The notes under the pieces are model-generated. The model was not told the DNA's origin, made no database searches, and worked only from the letters and a program-made list of their open reading frames with translations. From the NCBI RefSeq assembly GCF_013337045.2, contig NZ_CP118260.1, positions 248,001-312,000 of the forward strand: 64,000 nt of DNA, read 5' to 3'. Within the stretch, counting starts at the first letter, position 1. Every line of letters begins with the position of its first letter. Source of the DNA: Agrobacterium vitis (lineage in GTDB: Bacteria; Pseudomonadota; Alphaproteobacteria; Rhizobiales; Rhizobiaceae). The translations under genes and the position numbers were made by a program. Shown piece by piece: positions 1 to 9,450 of this stretch.

Positions 1-1209
1 ACGGAAAGCCTGTGGTCCCTGAGGTCGCGGCGTGCGCAGGCGCGGGAAAAGCTCATGGCCATTTCCAGCCGCTTCGGCCTGAAAGTCGATCCAGATGCCC
101 GTCTTGGCGATTTGTCGGTGGGCGAGCAGCAGCGTGTCGAAATCCTCAAGGCACTCTACAATGATGCCCGCATTATGGTGCTGGATGAACCGACCGCTGT
201 TCTTACTCAAGTTGAGGCAGAAACGCTATTTGCCACCTTGAAAGACATGGCGGCACAGGGCCTGTCGCTGATTTTCATTTCCCATAAACTCGATGAGGTG
301 ATGTCCTCGGCCGACCGGATTGTGGTGCTACGGGGCGGACGGCGGGTGGCGGAGCGTAAAGCATCCGAGACCAGCAAGGCAGAGCTTGCCGAGCTTATGG
401 TGGGGCGCACAGTGACCCGACCCGTGCGTGATGCCTCCAAACCCGGTGACATTGTTCTGGAAGCAGCCCATCTCACCGTCCGCGAAGACGGGGTCGATGT
501 GCTGAAGGCCATCGATTTCCGGCTGCGGGCTGGCGAGGTTCTTGGCATCATTGGTGTTTCCGGCAATGGTCAGGGCGCTTTGGCGCAAGTGCTCTCCGGC
601 ACCATGCCGCATACGGCTGGCGACCTTCTGGTGTTCGGCACCCCGGTGGATAGTCTCTCGGTGGCAGATGCCGTGACGGCTAGCATTGGCCGCATTCCCG
701 AAGACCGCAACAAGGAAGGCGTGATCGGTGAGATGGCGATCTGGGAAAATGCCATCCTTGAGCGGCTCCCGGCCTTTTCACGGCACGGCCTTGTTAATCG
801 AAAGGCAGGCATGGAATTTGCCCGCACTATCATCGAGCAATTCGATGTGCGCGGCGGCACACCAGCCAGCCGCATCCGTCTGCTGTCCGGCGGCAACATG
901 CAAAAACTCATTCTGGGCCGAAACCTCATCAATCGCCCCCGTATTCTTCTGGCCGCCCAACCCGCGCGGGGTCTGGATGAAGGTGCTGTGGCGGCGGCAC
1001 ATGAGCGCATTCTCGAAGCCCGTCGGGCGGGGACCGCTGTGCTGCTGATTTCCGAGGATCTGGACGAAGTGATGGCGCTTGCCGACCGTATTCAGGCGAT
1101 TGTTGGCGGCAGGTTGTCGCCGCCGATCAACGCGGAGGACGCCAATGCCCGCACACTCGGCCTGATGATGGCTGGCGAATGGCAGGCGGAGGTGTCCCAT
1201 GCGGTTTGA
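1..1209 (+). CDS. Sugar/nucleoside-type ABC importer, double ATPase (5' truncated)
   Basis: The reading frame is open from base 1, so the N-terminus, including the first Walker A, lies outside the window. The remaining part of the first nucleotide-binding domain has the signature SVGEQQR, Walker B IMVLDEP and H-loop FISHKLDEV. The second domain follows at about residue 140 of the visible part. Its P-loop is degenerate (GVSGNGQG, with Gln in place of the catalytic Lys), and its signature is LSGGNMQK. An asymmetric duplicated ATPase of this kind is typical of the ribose/BMP-nucleoside importer class. It overlaps the next permease by 11 bp. With the two permeases and a CodA-like deaminase behind it, a nucleobase or nucleoside substrate is likely, but this is inferred. 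The binding protein is presumably upstream of the window. Confidence 0.9.
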   Translation, partial: TESLWSLRSRRAQAREKLMAISSRFGLKVDPDARLGDLSVGEQQRVEILKALYNDARIMVLDEPTAVLTQVEAETLFATLKDMAAQGLSLIFISHKLDEVMSSADRIVVLRGGRRVAERKASETSKAELAELMVGRTVTRPVRDASKPGDIVLEAAHLTVREDGVDVLKAIDFRLRAGEVLGIIGVSGNGQGALAQVLSGTMPHTAGDLLVFGTPVDSLSVADAVTASIGRIPEDRNKEGVIGEMAIWENAILERLPAFSRHGLVNRKAGMEFARTIIEQFDVRGGTPASRIRLLSGGNMQKLILGRNLINRPRILLAAQPARGLDEGAVAAAHERILEARRAGTAVLLISEDLDEVMALADRIQAIVGGRLSPPINAEDANARTLGLMMAGEWQAEVSHAV

Positions 1210-2248
1210 GCGACGCGAACATCGACCCCTTGTGCTTGTCATCGCCACGCCCATCATGGCCATTGTGGCGGCGCTGGCGATCTCAGGCATTCTCATTGCC
1301 ATTGCGGGTGCGCCAGTTCTGGAAGCCTATTGGCGTATCCTGATCGGTGCTTTCGGCTCGCGGCTTTCGACCACGGAAACGCTGACCCGCGCGACGCCCC
1401 TGATGCTGACAGGTCTTTCGGCGGCAGTGGCGTTTCGGGCGCGGCTGTGGAACATCGGGGCCGAGGGCCAGCTTTATCTCGGTGCCATCACCGTTGCGGC
1501 GGCAAGTTCTCATCTTTTGAATGATTTTTCCCCAGTCATCCAGATTCCCGCCCTGCTGGTCCTCGGTGCGCTCGCGGGCATGGTTTTGTTGCTCGTGCCG
1601 CTTTGGCTGCGCCTGCGCTTTTCTGTGGACGAAGTGGTAACAACGCTGCTGCTGAATTTCGTTGCCGTGCTGTTTGTCTCAATGCTGATTGATACCGTGT
1701 TGAAAGACCCGATGGCTTTCGGTTGGCCGCAATCGCAATCGGTGGCCGATGCCGCCATGCTGCCAAAGCTGTTGTCACGTTCGCGCCTGCATTTGGGCCT
1801 CGTTATTGCGGTGATGCTGGCGCTTGTGCTGCATTTTGTTCAACAGCGCACGGTGTTTGGCATTCGCTCAAGAGCGGCGGGTCTCAACCCGGCAGGAGCC
1901 GTCTTTGCCGGAGTGCCGCTTGGCCGGACGCTGGTGACTGTTGCCTGCATTTCCGGTGGTCTTGCGGGGCTTGCAGGTGCTGTGGAAGTCATGGGCGTCA
2001 AGGGCTATGTGACGACGGATCTCTCTCCCGGCTATGGCTATTCCGGGATTGTGGTGGCCATGCTGGCCAATCTCAATCCGCTCGGCGTTGTGCTGGCGGC
2101 GCTGTTTACGGCCACCATGTTTGTCGGTGCCGACGGCATGAGCCGCGCCATGGGCATTCCCAGCTATATTGCTGATGTGACGGTGGCGCTATCGCTGCTG
2201 ACCATGCTGACTGCGCTGTTTTTCACCCAATACAGGATTGTCCGATGA
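1199..2248 (+). CDS. ABC importer permease (BPD_transp_2, nucleoside/simple sugar type)
   Basis: A 349-residue, very hydrophobic inner-membrane protein with about nine predicted membrane segments. It contains the conserved GARLWNIGAEGQL-like block (here FRARLWNIGAEGQLYLG, near residue 80) that marks YufP-type permeases partnering BMP-family binding proteins. It forms one half of the transmembrane channel with the following gene. The start overlaps the ATPase stop by 11 bp and its own stop overlaps the next start in an ATGA junction, so translation is coupled. The substrate cannot be read from sequence; the adjoining deaminase suggests a purine or pyrimidine. Confidence 0.9.
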   Translation: MRFERREHRPLVLVIATPIMAIVAALAISGILIAIAGAPVLEAYWRILIGAFGSRLSTTETLTRATPLMLTGLSAAVAFRARLWNIGAEGQLYLGAITVAAASSHLLNDFSPVIQIPALLVLGALAGMVLLLVPLWLRLRFSVDEVVTTLLLNFVAVLFVSMLIDTVLKDPMAFGWPQSQSVADAAMLPKLLSRSRLHLGLVIAVMLALVLHFVQQRTVFGIRSRAAGLNPAGAVFAGVPLGRTLVTVACISGGLAGLAGAVEVMGVKGYVTTDLSPGYGYSGIVVAMLANLNPLGVVLAALFTATMFVGADGMSRAMGIPSYIADVTVALSLLTMLTALFFTQYRIVR

Positions 2249-3189
2249 GCGCTATGATGGACATCCTTGCTTCAACGGGTCTGTGGGCCGCAGTCCTCAG
2301 GATTGCCACGCCCCTGATTTTCGGCACGCTCGGGGCGCTGCTGTGCGAACGGGTAGGGGTGCTTAACCTCGGCATTGAAGGCATCATGACCTTTGGTGCC
2401 ATGATCGGCTGGTTATCGGTCTATCACGGAGCCGATCTTTGGACCGGCCTGCTGATTGCGGCGCTGGCGGGCGGTGTTTTTGGTGCTTTGCATGCGCTTT
2501 TGACGGTCACGCTCGGACTATCTCAGCATGTCTGTGGCCTCGGGATCACGCTGTTTGCCTCCAGCTTCAGCTATTACACCTTCCGGCTGGCGGTTCCAGT
2601 TGCAGGCTCTCCGCCAACCATTGTCCCTTTCAAGCCAATTGCCATTCCGGGCCTCAGCGATCTGCCCTTTGTCGGACCTGCCTTTTTCGTGCAGACACCG
2701 CCAACCTATCTTGCCATTCTGCTCGCTATCATTTTGGCCTATATCATCTTTCGCACGCCACTGGGCCTTGCCATCCGCATGACCGGTGAAAACCCCCATG
2801 CGGCGGAAGCGCAAGGGATCAATCCAATGGCGGTGCGCTATGGTGCCGTGATTGCTGGCTCGGCCCTGATGGGCATGGCCGGGGCCTTCCTGACACTGTC
2901 GGCCTTCAACAGCTTTTTCCCCACCATGGTGCAGGGACGCGGCTGGATCTGTATCGCTTTGGTGGTGTTCTCCTCATGGCGACCGGGCCGGGCATTGATC
3001 GGGGCGTTGCTGTTTGCGTTTTTCGACGGCTTTCAGCTTCGCCTGCAAACCGCTCTCGGTGGGGCCGTGCCCTACCAACTGTTCCTCATGACCCCCTATA
3101 TTCTGTCCATCGCCGCGCTTGCGGTGATGGCGCGCCGTGCCCGCGTGCCGCAGGCGTTGATGCAACCCTATCGGCGCGGCGAGCGCTGA
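2245..3189 (+). CDS. ABC importer permease (BPD_transp_2, second subunit)
   Basis: A 314-residue polytopic membrane protein of the YufQ type, the usual heterodimer partner of the preceding permease. The N-terminal block ERVGVLNLGIEGIMTFGA matches the family's conserved cytoplasmic motif, followed by about eight more membrane segments. It starts in a 4-bp ATGA overlap with the previous gene and ends 16 bp before the deaminase gene, which indicates one transcript. Confidence 0.9.
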   Translation: MSAMMDILASTGLWAAVLRIATPLIFGTLGALLCERVGVLNLGIEGIMTFGAMIGWLSVYHGADLWTGLLIAALAGGVFGALHALLTVTLGLSQHVCGLGITLFASSFSYYTFRLAVPVAGSPPTIVPFKPIAIPGLSDLPFVGPAFFVQTPPTYLAILLAIILAYIIFRTPLGLAIRMTGENPHAAEAQGINPMAVRYGAVIAGSALMGMAGAFLTLSAFNSFFPTMVQGRGWICIALVVFSSWRPGRALIGALLFAFFDGFQLRLQTALGGAVPYQLFLMTPYILSIAALAVMARRARVPQALMQPYRRGER

Positions 3190-3205
3190 GAGAAGGAAAC
3201 TCACC

Positions 3206-4495
3206 ATGTTCGATCTCATTATCCGCAATGCCAACCTGCCAGATGGCCGCCAGGGTTTCGATATCGGCCTTTCCGGCGGAAAGATCACCGCCATCGAAAA
3301 GCGGCTGGATGCTGTGTGCGGCGAGGAGATCGATGCAACGGGCCGTCTCGTCAGCCCTCCATTTTGCGATCCGCATTTTCATATGGATGCTACGCTGTCG
3401 CTTGGCATGCCGCGCATGAATGTGTCGGCTACATTGCTGGAAGGCATTGCGCTCTGGGGTGAGTTGCGACCGCTGCTGACCAAGGAGGCGCTGGTTGAAC
3501 GCGCCTTACGCTACTGCGATCTCGCCGTCTCCCAAGGACTGCTGTTTATCCGAAGCCACGTCGATACATCCGATCCAAGACTGGTGACGGCAGAGGCCTT
3601 GATTGAAGTGCGCGAACGGGTGGCACCTTATATACAGCTGCAACTCGTTGCCTTCCCGCAGGACGGATATTACCGCGCGAAAGATGGTGTGGATTCGCTC
3701 AACCGCGCACTGGATATGGGCATCGACATTGTCGGCGGCATCCCGCATTTCGAGCGCACGATGGAGGAGGGGCGTTTGTCGCTGGAGGCTCTCTGCCGCA
3801 TTGCTGCCGAGCGGGGCCTGCCGGTTGATATCCATTGCGACGAAACCGATGATCCGATGTCGCGCCATATCGAGACGCTGGCGGCGGAAACCATTCGCCA
3901 TGGCCTGCAAGGCCGGGTGGCGGGCTCTCATCTCACCTCCATGCATTCCATGGACAATTATTACGTCTCCAAGCTCATTCCGCTGATGGCGGAAGCGCAG
4001 ATCAACGTCATCCCCAACCCGCTCATCAACATCATGCTGCAAGGCCGCCACGATACCTATCCGAAACGCCGTGGCATGACGCGGGTGCGCGAACTGATGG
4101 CAGCAGGCCTGAATGTCTCCTTCGGTCAGGATTGCACCATGGACCCATGGTATTCAATGGGATCGGCCGACATGCTGGAGGTGGGCCATATGGCCATCCA
4201 CGTCGCACAAATGGGCGGGCTGGACGACAAGAGGCAGATTTTTGATGCGCTCACCGTCAATTCGGCGAAAACCATGGGTCTCGAAGGCTATGGTCTGGAG
4301 GTTGGCTGCAAGGCTGATCTCGTGGTGTTGCAGGCCGCTGACGTGTTTGAAGCGCTGCGCCTCAAGCCCTCGCGCCTGTTCGTGGTCAAGGGCGGCAAAG
4401 TAATTTCCCGTACAGCGCCGCGCATCGGTGAGCTGTTTCTGGAGGGTCGCCCTGCGGAGATTGATAGTGGGCGCGATTACGTGCCGGTTTACTGA
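3206..4495 (+). CDS. Cytosine deaminase-like amidohydrolase (CodA family)
   Basis: A 429-residue metal-dependent amidohydrolase that aligns along its length with E. coli CodA, which deaminates cytosine to uracil. Visible landmarks are the metal-binding DPHFHMD near residue 55, HCDETDD, SHLTSMHS, LQGRHDTYPKRRGMTRV and the final metal Asp in FGQDCTMDPW. In CodA the corresponding stretch is FGHDDVFDPW. The metal ligand is kept, but the neighbouring Asp (residue 314 of CodA, which lines the substrate pocket) is Cys here, so the true substrate may be another amino-substituted heterocycle. An AAGGA ribosome site precedes the ATG. The stop overlaps the stop of the convergent minus-strand gene by 7 bp. 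Cytoplasmic, probably acting on the compound brought in by the upstream importer. Confidence 0.85.
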   Translation: MFDLIIRNANLPDGRQGFDIGLSGGKITAIEKRLDAVCGEEIDATGRLVSPPFCDPHFHMDATLSLGMPRMNVSATLLEGIALWGELRPLLTKEALVERALRYCDLAVSQGLLFIRSHVDTSDPRLVTAEALIEVRERVAPYIQLQLVAFPQDGYYRAKDGVDSLNRALDMGIDIVGGIPHFERTMEEGRLSLEALCRIAAERGLPVDIHCDETDDPMSRHIETLAAETIRHGLQGRVAGSHLTSMHSMDNYYVSKLIPLMAEAQINVIPNPLINIMLQGRHDTYPKRRGMTRVRELMAAGLNVSFGQDCTMDPWYSMGSADMLEVGHMAIHVAQMGGLDDKRQIFDALTVNSAKTMGLEGYGLEVGCKADLVVLQAADVFEALRLKPSRLFVVKGGKVISRTAPRIGELFLEGRPAEIDSGRDYVPVY

Positions 4496-6096
4496 TCCGA
4501 CATTGAGTTGTAGCGGTAGGGGCGATAATCAGCCCCAAGGCCAAGCTGGCGCAGGCTGGTTTCGAGATACGGCAGCAGCGCCTCAACCGCCTGCCAGGCG
4601 TCCCGTTCCGCTGATGTTTCCGGACGCGATAGAATGGTCTCGATTTCCGCCATGACCGCATCGCGGTCCACGGTTGTCACGCGCCCGCCATCGACGACCA
4701 GCCGCCCACCGACGAAAACCTGTTCTATGGCATGACGCCCGCCGCGATGCAGCAGGGCTTCCACGGGCGGCGTTTTCGGGTTGATAGCTGGGCGGGCGAT
4801 GCGGTCTTTGTCCATCAGCACGATATCGGCCTGCCAGCCGGGTTCGAGGCGTCCGGTAAATCCACCGAACCCGGCAGAGGCCGCGCCATGTTCGCTGGCC
4901 ATTTGCAGTACCGCGCCCGCATCCGGCCTGTCGTTCCAGAGCCCGGTTTCCCGGTGCAGCGCCCAGACCAGTTTCATTTCCAGCGTCATGTCGCGGTCGT
5001 CGGCAATATTCGACTGGTCGATGCCGAGGGCCACTGGAATGCCGCGCCGCCGCATCTCGTTGATCGGCGCAATCCCGCTGCCGAGCCTGAGGCCGGAAGA
5101 GGCATTGTGGCAGATGGTACAGCCGCAGGAGGCGATGATGTCGAGATCCTCGCCGCTCATCCAGTTGCCGTGCCCAAGCGTCACATTGGCATCAAGGCAT
5201 TGCAGTTTTTGCAGATGCTGGACCGCGCTGCGGCCATAGGTGCGCCGGGCAAATTCCGCCTGCCGCTCGGTTTCGAGTAGATGCATGTGAACCTGGCCAC
5301 CAGCCGCCTTGGCCGTTTCGAAAATCGTCTGCAAGGCATTATCGCTGCACCAGTGCAGATTGGCGGGCGCTAGATTCATGCGGATATGTTGTGGGCTACC
5401 CTCCATGAAACGGGCGCGCAGATCGGTGTAGAATTCCATCAGCCGGGAGACGGGAATATCGGCAGCGGCCAGCTGTGGCGCAATCCAGTCTCGCACCTTG
5501 GCGGGCAGGCGGCTCAAGATATCCGCATCCGGCTCGTAGGACAGAATATTGCGGTCGCGGATCATGAAACAATAGCCGAGTCGCATGCCGATTTCGCCAT
5601 AGGCCGAGATGGTTGCTTCTGCCGTCTGCATCCAGCTATCCGGCGTGCCGGAAAAGCCGCTATGGATGTGCTGCACGGTCGTCGTACCGCTTTCCAGCAT
5701 TTCGATGGCCGAATAAAGCGTATCCAGCCGCTGGTTGATGCGGCGCATGGCGCGAAATTGCGGCAGCCACAATTCCAGCGGCGCAAAAGGCACGCCTTGC
5801 ATCAGCGGCGTCACACCGAAATGGTGGTGCGCGTTGACGAGGCCCGGCATGGCAATCATCCGGCGCGAGCCAAAGCGTGGCAGGTGGTCGTTGCCATAGC
5901 CGACCGCTTCCATCGGCCCGATCTGGGCGATCATGCCCTTCTCGACGCGGATGCCGACATCGTGGCGCATGGTCATTTTGCCATCCGCGCCAAGCCCGGT
6001 CAGCCCGGTGCCGGCCTCAAGGCCGGTCAGCACGGTGCCGGCCTCGATGATGCAATCTGTGCCGGGATTGTCCGGCATCGCAATGGCCTGTGTCAT
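4489..6096 (-). CDS. Amidohydrolase (TrzN/SsnA/guanine deaminase-like superfamily member)
   Basis: A 535-residue amidohydrolase with a full metal site: GLVNAHHHF, HMHLLETERQ, LGHGNW and GIDQSN. This layout is shared by S-adenosylhomocysteine, guanine, 8-oxoguanine and triazine hydrolases, which remove amino groups or halides from heterocycles; the exact substrate is not deducible. It is the last gene of the minus-strand operon, its start overlapping the preceding stop by 4 bp. The N-terminus carries an in-frame 27-bp tandem duplication (5998-6051) giving two similar 9-residue units. A C-terminal extension of about 60 residues follows the usual composite beta domain. Confidence 0.82.
   Translation of the reverse strand: MTQAIAMPDNPGTDCIIEAGTVLTGLEAGTGLTGLGADGKMTMRHDVGIRVEKGMIAQIGPMEAVGYGNDHLPRFGSRRMIAMPGLVNAHHHFGVTPLMQGVPFAPLELWLPQFRAMRRINQRLDTLYSAIEMLESGTTTVQHIHSGFSGTPDSWMQTAEATISAYGEIGMRLGYCFMIRDRNILSYEPDADILSRLPAKVRDWIAPQLAAADIPVSRLMEFYTDLRARFMEGSPQHIRMNLAPANLHWCSDNALQTIFETAKAAGGQVHMHLLETERQAEFARRTYGRSAVQHLQKLQCLDANVTLGHGNWMSGEDLDIIASCGCTICHNASSGLRLGSGIAPINEMRRRGIPVALGIDQSNIADDRDMTLEMKLVWALHRETGLWNDRPDAGAVLQMASEHGAASAGFGGFTGRLEPGWQADIVLMDKDRIARPAINPKTPPVEALLHRGGRHAIEQVFVGGRLVVDGGRVTTVDRDAVMAEIETILSRPETSAERDAWQAVEALLPYLETSLRQLGLGADYRPYRYNSMSDQ
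5998..6051. repeat. Imperfect 27-bp tandem duplication inside the amidohydrolase gene
   Basis: Two adjacent copies, 5998-6024 and 6025-6051, each beginning GGTCAGC and sharing CGGTGCCGGCCTC. They keep the reading frame and encode successive TGL-rich segments near the N-terminus of the minus-strand amidohydrolase. This is probably replication slippage in a surface loop. Confidence 0.75.
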
Positions 6097-7139
6097 ATCC
6101 GATAGTCTCCAATCAGGCCGAGACGCCGCGCCGCGGCAACGCGATAGAGCGGGTCTGCATAGATCGTCATTTCCTGCGCTGCCGAATAGGCAAGGCTGAT
6201 ATCGTGTTCGTCATAGCTGGCAGCTGCTGCTGCAAAAATCTCCGGCCAATCCGGGGCGGGCAGCGCACGCCAGCGCGAGATCTCCTCCTCCGGCGGCAGG
6301 GTTGGAAAGTCCAGTTCCCGCATCAGCGCCGCAATCGCCTGCCAGAACACCCGCAGCAGGGTGCCCTGGGTTTGTCGGTCGCAAATGGGGGTGAGCAGGC
6401 GTATCCAATGCAGGCCCGTGACCACATGCAGAGCGGCGAAATGCTGGGTGGCCGCAAATAAGCGGATGGCGACATCAGCCATTTTTTCCATCGTATCGGA
6501 GCCGATCTCTAGCCAGTCTACAACAGGAACAAAATCCGGCAGGGCAGCGGCGTCACGCATGTTCTGCCACAGAAGATCATGAAGCGTCAGCGTGTGCATG
6601 GGGGCGATCAGCGTCACCCGGCGCAGCACTTCTGCCGGATCATCGGTTACAGGGCTTGCGCCGGTCGCAGGTGGCAGCGCCAGATAGGTCGCCGCCCAAT
6701 AGGCAAGCGCAATGGCGATATCATCTTCGTTTTGGCGCAACACGCCATAGGCCGTGCGCATCAGGGCGTGGAAGGCGCTTGCCGCCACGCCCGGTGCCAG
6801 ATCCGGCAGATAGTGCTTGAGCGCTGCCTCTATTCCCAGCCGGGAGACTTCAGCGGAAAAAAACAGCCGCAGATCCGGCTCCCGCTCCCGTTGACCCAGC
6901 ACAGAACGCCAGCTTTCTGCATCGAGCGGCGTGGATGGCTGGCCGAAGGGCAGGAGTTTTTTATAGGTTTTATAATGGTCGAAAAAGCGGCGCATCTGGG
7001 CAGGTGTGCCGCCAATTTCGGCCAGGGCACAGAGCACCATCGGGGCGTGGTTGGCGAAGGTGCCGGTAAATTCCGATCCCCAGGCGGGCATTTCGGCGAG
7101 CAGTGCCTCGACCGCCGCTGCTTTGGCTGGCGCCATCAT
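6093..7139 (-). CDS. Questin oxidase-like protein (DUF4243 family)
   Basis: A protein of about 348 residues resembling the DUF4243/questin-oxidase family. Visible are the N-terminal FANHAPMVLCALAEIGG block and a central HALMRTAYGV segment followed by a helical NEDDIAIALAYWAATYL stretch. Fungal members take part in Baeyer-Villiger-type oxidative ring opening of anthraquinones; bacterial members are mostly uncharacterised. I take the ATG at 7139 rather than one at 7160, because GAGGAG lies about seven bases before it. The gene sits between the creatininase-like and amidohydrolase genes with overlaps, so it likely acts on the same substrate. No signal peptide or membrane segment is seen. Confidence 0.72.
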   Translation of the reverse strand: MMAPAKAAAVEALLAEMPAWGSEFTGTFANHAPMVLCALAEIGGTPAQMRRFFDHYKTYKKLLPFGQPSTPLDAESWRSVLGQREREPDLRLFFSAEVSRLGIEAALKHYLPDLAPGVAASAFHALMRTAYGVLRQNEDDIAIALAYWAATYLALPPATGASPVTDDPAEVLRRVTLIAPMHTLTLHDLLWQNMRDAAALPDFVPVVDWLEIGSDTMEKMADVAIRLFAATQHFAALHVVTGLHWIRLLTPICDRQTQGTLLRVFWQAIAALMRELDFPTLPPEEEISRWRALPAPDWPEIFAAAAASYDEHDISLAYSAAQEMTIYADPLYRVAAARRLGLIGDYRI

Positions 7140-7153
7140 GATGTTCTCCTCGC

Positions 7154-7972
7154 TCAACACGGGTTCGAAAAGCGCGTCTGCGATGTAAGTTGCGAAAGAT
7201 CGAAGGCCTGTGTCGCGGCAATCAGGCCGACAAGTCCATCGGCGGCGCGATCAAGCACGATCTGACCCTTCTGGGCCGTTGCATTGGCGGCATTGCCGCA
7301 GACGCCAGCCGGATGCAGGTCCTGGGCTTGCCAGCCGAAACCCACGGCACCTTCTGCCGTCAACATGCTACCGGCCTTAGCAATCGCCACCGTCAGGGGG
7401 ATGAAATCCTCGGCTTTGTCCATGGCCACCCGCTCCGGCGCGATTGCCAGCATCATGCTGGTTTCGATGTCGCCGCCATGGATGCCGTGGTCGATTTCGT
7501 CGCGCGAAAATAGATCCTCCACCGGCGCGATGCGGAACCAGGAACAGGAAACCGCCAACATGCCAAGCTCGATACGGATATCGCGGCAGATGATGTCCAT
7601 CAGCGCCATCTGGCCGCCATGGGAATTGAACAGAATCAATTTCGCCGCACCCGCACGCTTGACGCTGCGGGCCAGATCCAGCCAGACGTGGCGCAGGGTT
7701 TCGCCGGAGATTGCCAGCGTGCCGGGGAAGGCGATGTGCTCGTCGGATTTCCCGACCGTCATAGGCGGCAGGAACAGGACGTCGGTGTCGGGCTGCAAGC
7801 GTTCCACCGTGCGCCGGATGATCTCCGCATTGATGGCCGCATCGACATCGACGGGCAGATGCGGACCGTGCTGCTCGACAGCGGCGATGGGAAGTACCAT
7901 CACAGTTTTTGAGAGATCCCGTTCGCCAAAGGCTTGGGTTGAATGATCCACCCAGTAGAAAGACCTGATCAT
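7154..7972 (-). CDS. Creatininase family amidohydrolase
   Basis: A 272-residue member of the creatininase/creatinine amidohydrolase family, whose members hydrolyse cyclic or linear amides with two metal ions. The hallmarks are visible: LPIAAVEQHGPHLPVDVD (metal Glu, His and Asp near residues 34-45), NSHGGQ, and HGGDIETSMM. Other members are the formamide hydrolase of riboflavin/F420 biosynthesis and mycofactocin MftE, so the name does not fix creatinine as substrate. Start and stop overlap or nearly touch the neighbouring operon genes (ATGA at 7969-7972). Together with the two amidohydrolase-type genes nearby it points to stepwise hydrolysis of a nitrogen-rich compound. Confidence 0.85.
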   Translation of the reverse strand: MIRSFYWVDHSTQAFGERDLSKTVMVLPIAAVEQHGPHLPVDVDAAINAEIIRRTVERLQPDTDVLFLPPMTVGKSDEHIAFPGTLAISGETLRHVWLDLARSVKRAGAAKLILFNSHGGQMALMDIICRDIRIELGMLAVSCSWFRIAPVEDLFSRDEIDHGIHGGDIETSMMLAIAPERVAMDKAEDFIPLTVAIAKAGSMLTAEGAVGFGWQAQDLHPAGVCGNAANATAQKGQIVLDRAADGLVGLIAATQAFDLSQLTSQTRFSNPC

Positions 7973-9450
7973 GATGCTTTTTCCATCATCCGTGCTGCAT
8001 TTCGGGCAGCAATATCAGCTTCGAAATCATCACTGACCGGCAGGTCCTGCGAGCAATAGGCCTCCAGCCCCGGCAGGATGGCCTGTTCTTGATCCAGCAG
8101 CAACCGGCGCTCGATGCCGCGCACCACCCTTGGCAGCGCATAGCGATGGCCGCTGATCGAGGTGGAATGCGGGCCATGGCTGACGAAACTCGCGCTGTTG
8201 AAGGCAAAAACCCGGCTGACCCAGCTGTCTTCCGGTGCCTTCGGCAGGAAGGCGTAATAGGGGTCGAGATAGGGCAGTTGCGACAGCCGCGCATCTTCCT
8301 CTCCGGCGGGAGGCGTGAAGTGTTCACCCCAAAGCGCAACCTTTGGAGCCAGCGTTTTCAATTCCGGGCGCGCTGAGAGATCGACATCCATGCCGGTTGC
8401 CAGCAACAGGTGATCGAAGACCAGCATGCCATCGGGCGTTTTCACCGAGACGGCGCCGTCCTTTTCACACACTTCCAGCCACGGTGTGGCGGGGCGCAGG
8501 GTAAAGCCCGGCAGGGCCATTGCCGTCTCAAAGGCGCGCACCGGTGGCGGCTGGTCGGTACTGCGGAAAAACCGGGCAATTTGCCAGCGGGTTTGGTCGG
8601 ACAGCGCCCCAAAACCACTGAGAAGCGGTGGTGCTTCCAGTGCGCGATGCGGATTGGTGCGCGGCAGCCGTGTCCGGCGAAAGCAGAGATCGACCGAGGC
8701 AGCACCGCTGTTCAGCGCGGTGACGGCATTGTCGAAGGCCGAAGCGCCGTGACCGAGAATGCCGATCCGCTTGCCTTTCAAGCGATGGAAATCCACCGGT
8801 CCATTGGTATGATCGTAGCGCTGCGATGGCAAAGCGTCTGAAATGAAGTGCGGTACCCGCCAGGCGCCTGCGCCATCAAAGCCGGTGGCCAGAACCACGG
8901 CCCGCGCCAGATGGCGCTCGACATGTCCCTGCCGCAGAGTGGTGACGGCCATCAGATCGCCTTCGGGCGACACATCCGTCACGCTCGTCTCATTGGTAAT
9001 GGCAATGTCGAAAACCTCGGCATACCAGTCCAGATAGGCCTTCCAATCGGTGCGGGGGATGCGACCCAGCGTCTGCCAGGCTTTGAGCCCATAGCGGGTT
9101 TCGAACCAGCGGCGCACCGAGAGATTGGCGACGTTGAATTCGTTGCCCACCGCCGTTTTGGGGGTGCGCAATTCTTCCATGCGGGCAAAGGTCGTCCATG
9201 GCCCTTCCGCGCCAGCCGGAGCGCTGTCGAACAGGCGGATCTGCTGGACCCCATCCCATTTCAGCGCCGCCGCAATGGTGATCGCCGACTGTCCCCCGCC
9301 AACGATGGCGACATCGCAGACGGATAGGGTCGAGACGGGCAGTGGCGCAAGCCAGGGCGCCGCCGGATAGGCGAGGGCGGCAAGATCGGCCCTTGCAGCG
9401 TCTTTCAACCGGGCAAGTGCGGCCACGGCGTCGGGGAGAGGATCAAGCAT
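7969..9450 (-). CDS. FAD/NAD(P)-binding flavoprotein monooxygenase-like protein
   Basis: A 493-residue flavoprotein. An FAD Rossmann motif, DVAIVGGGQSAITIA, lies near residue 45 and a second dinucleotide-binding motif, IGILGHGASAFDNAV, near residue 230. That is the two-Rossmann order of class B monooxygenases and related reductases. The ATG at 9450 is preferred over an upstream TTG at 9510, because it gives the 8-bp overlap ATGCTTGA with the permease stop seen throughout this operon. It probably supplies the oxidative step on the imported compound, perhaps working with the DUF4243 protein; that pairing is inference. Confidence 0.82.
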   Translation of the reverse strand: MLDPLPDAVAALARLKDAARADLAALAYPAAPWLAPLPVSTLSVCDVAIVGGGQSAITIAAALKWDGVQQIRLFDSAPAGAEGPWTTFARMEELRTPKTAVGNEFNVANLSVRRWFETRYGLKAWQTLGRIPRTDWKAYLDWYAEVFDIAITNETSVTDVSPEGDLMAVTTLRQGHVERHLARAVVLATGFDGAGAWRVPHFISDALPSQRYDHTNGPVDFHRLKGKRIGILGHGASAFDNAVTALNSGAASVDLCFRRTRLPRTNPHRALEAPPLLSGFGALSDQTRWQIARFFRSTDQPPPVRAFETAMALPGFTLRPATPWLEVCEKDGAVSVKTPDGMLVFDHLLLATGMDVDLSARPELKTLAPKVALWGEHFTPPAGEEDARLSQLPYLDPYYAFLPKAPEDSWVSRVFAFNSASFVSHGPHSTSISGHRYALPRVVRGIERRLLLDQEQAILPGLEAYCSQDLPVSDDFEADIAARNAARMMEKAS

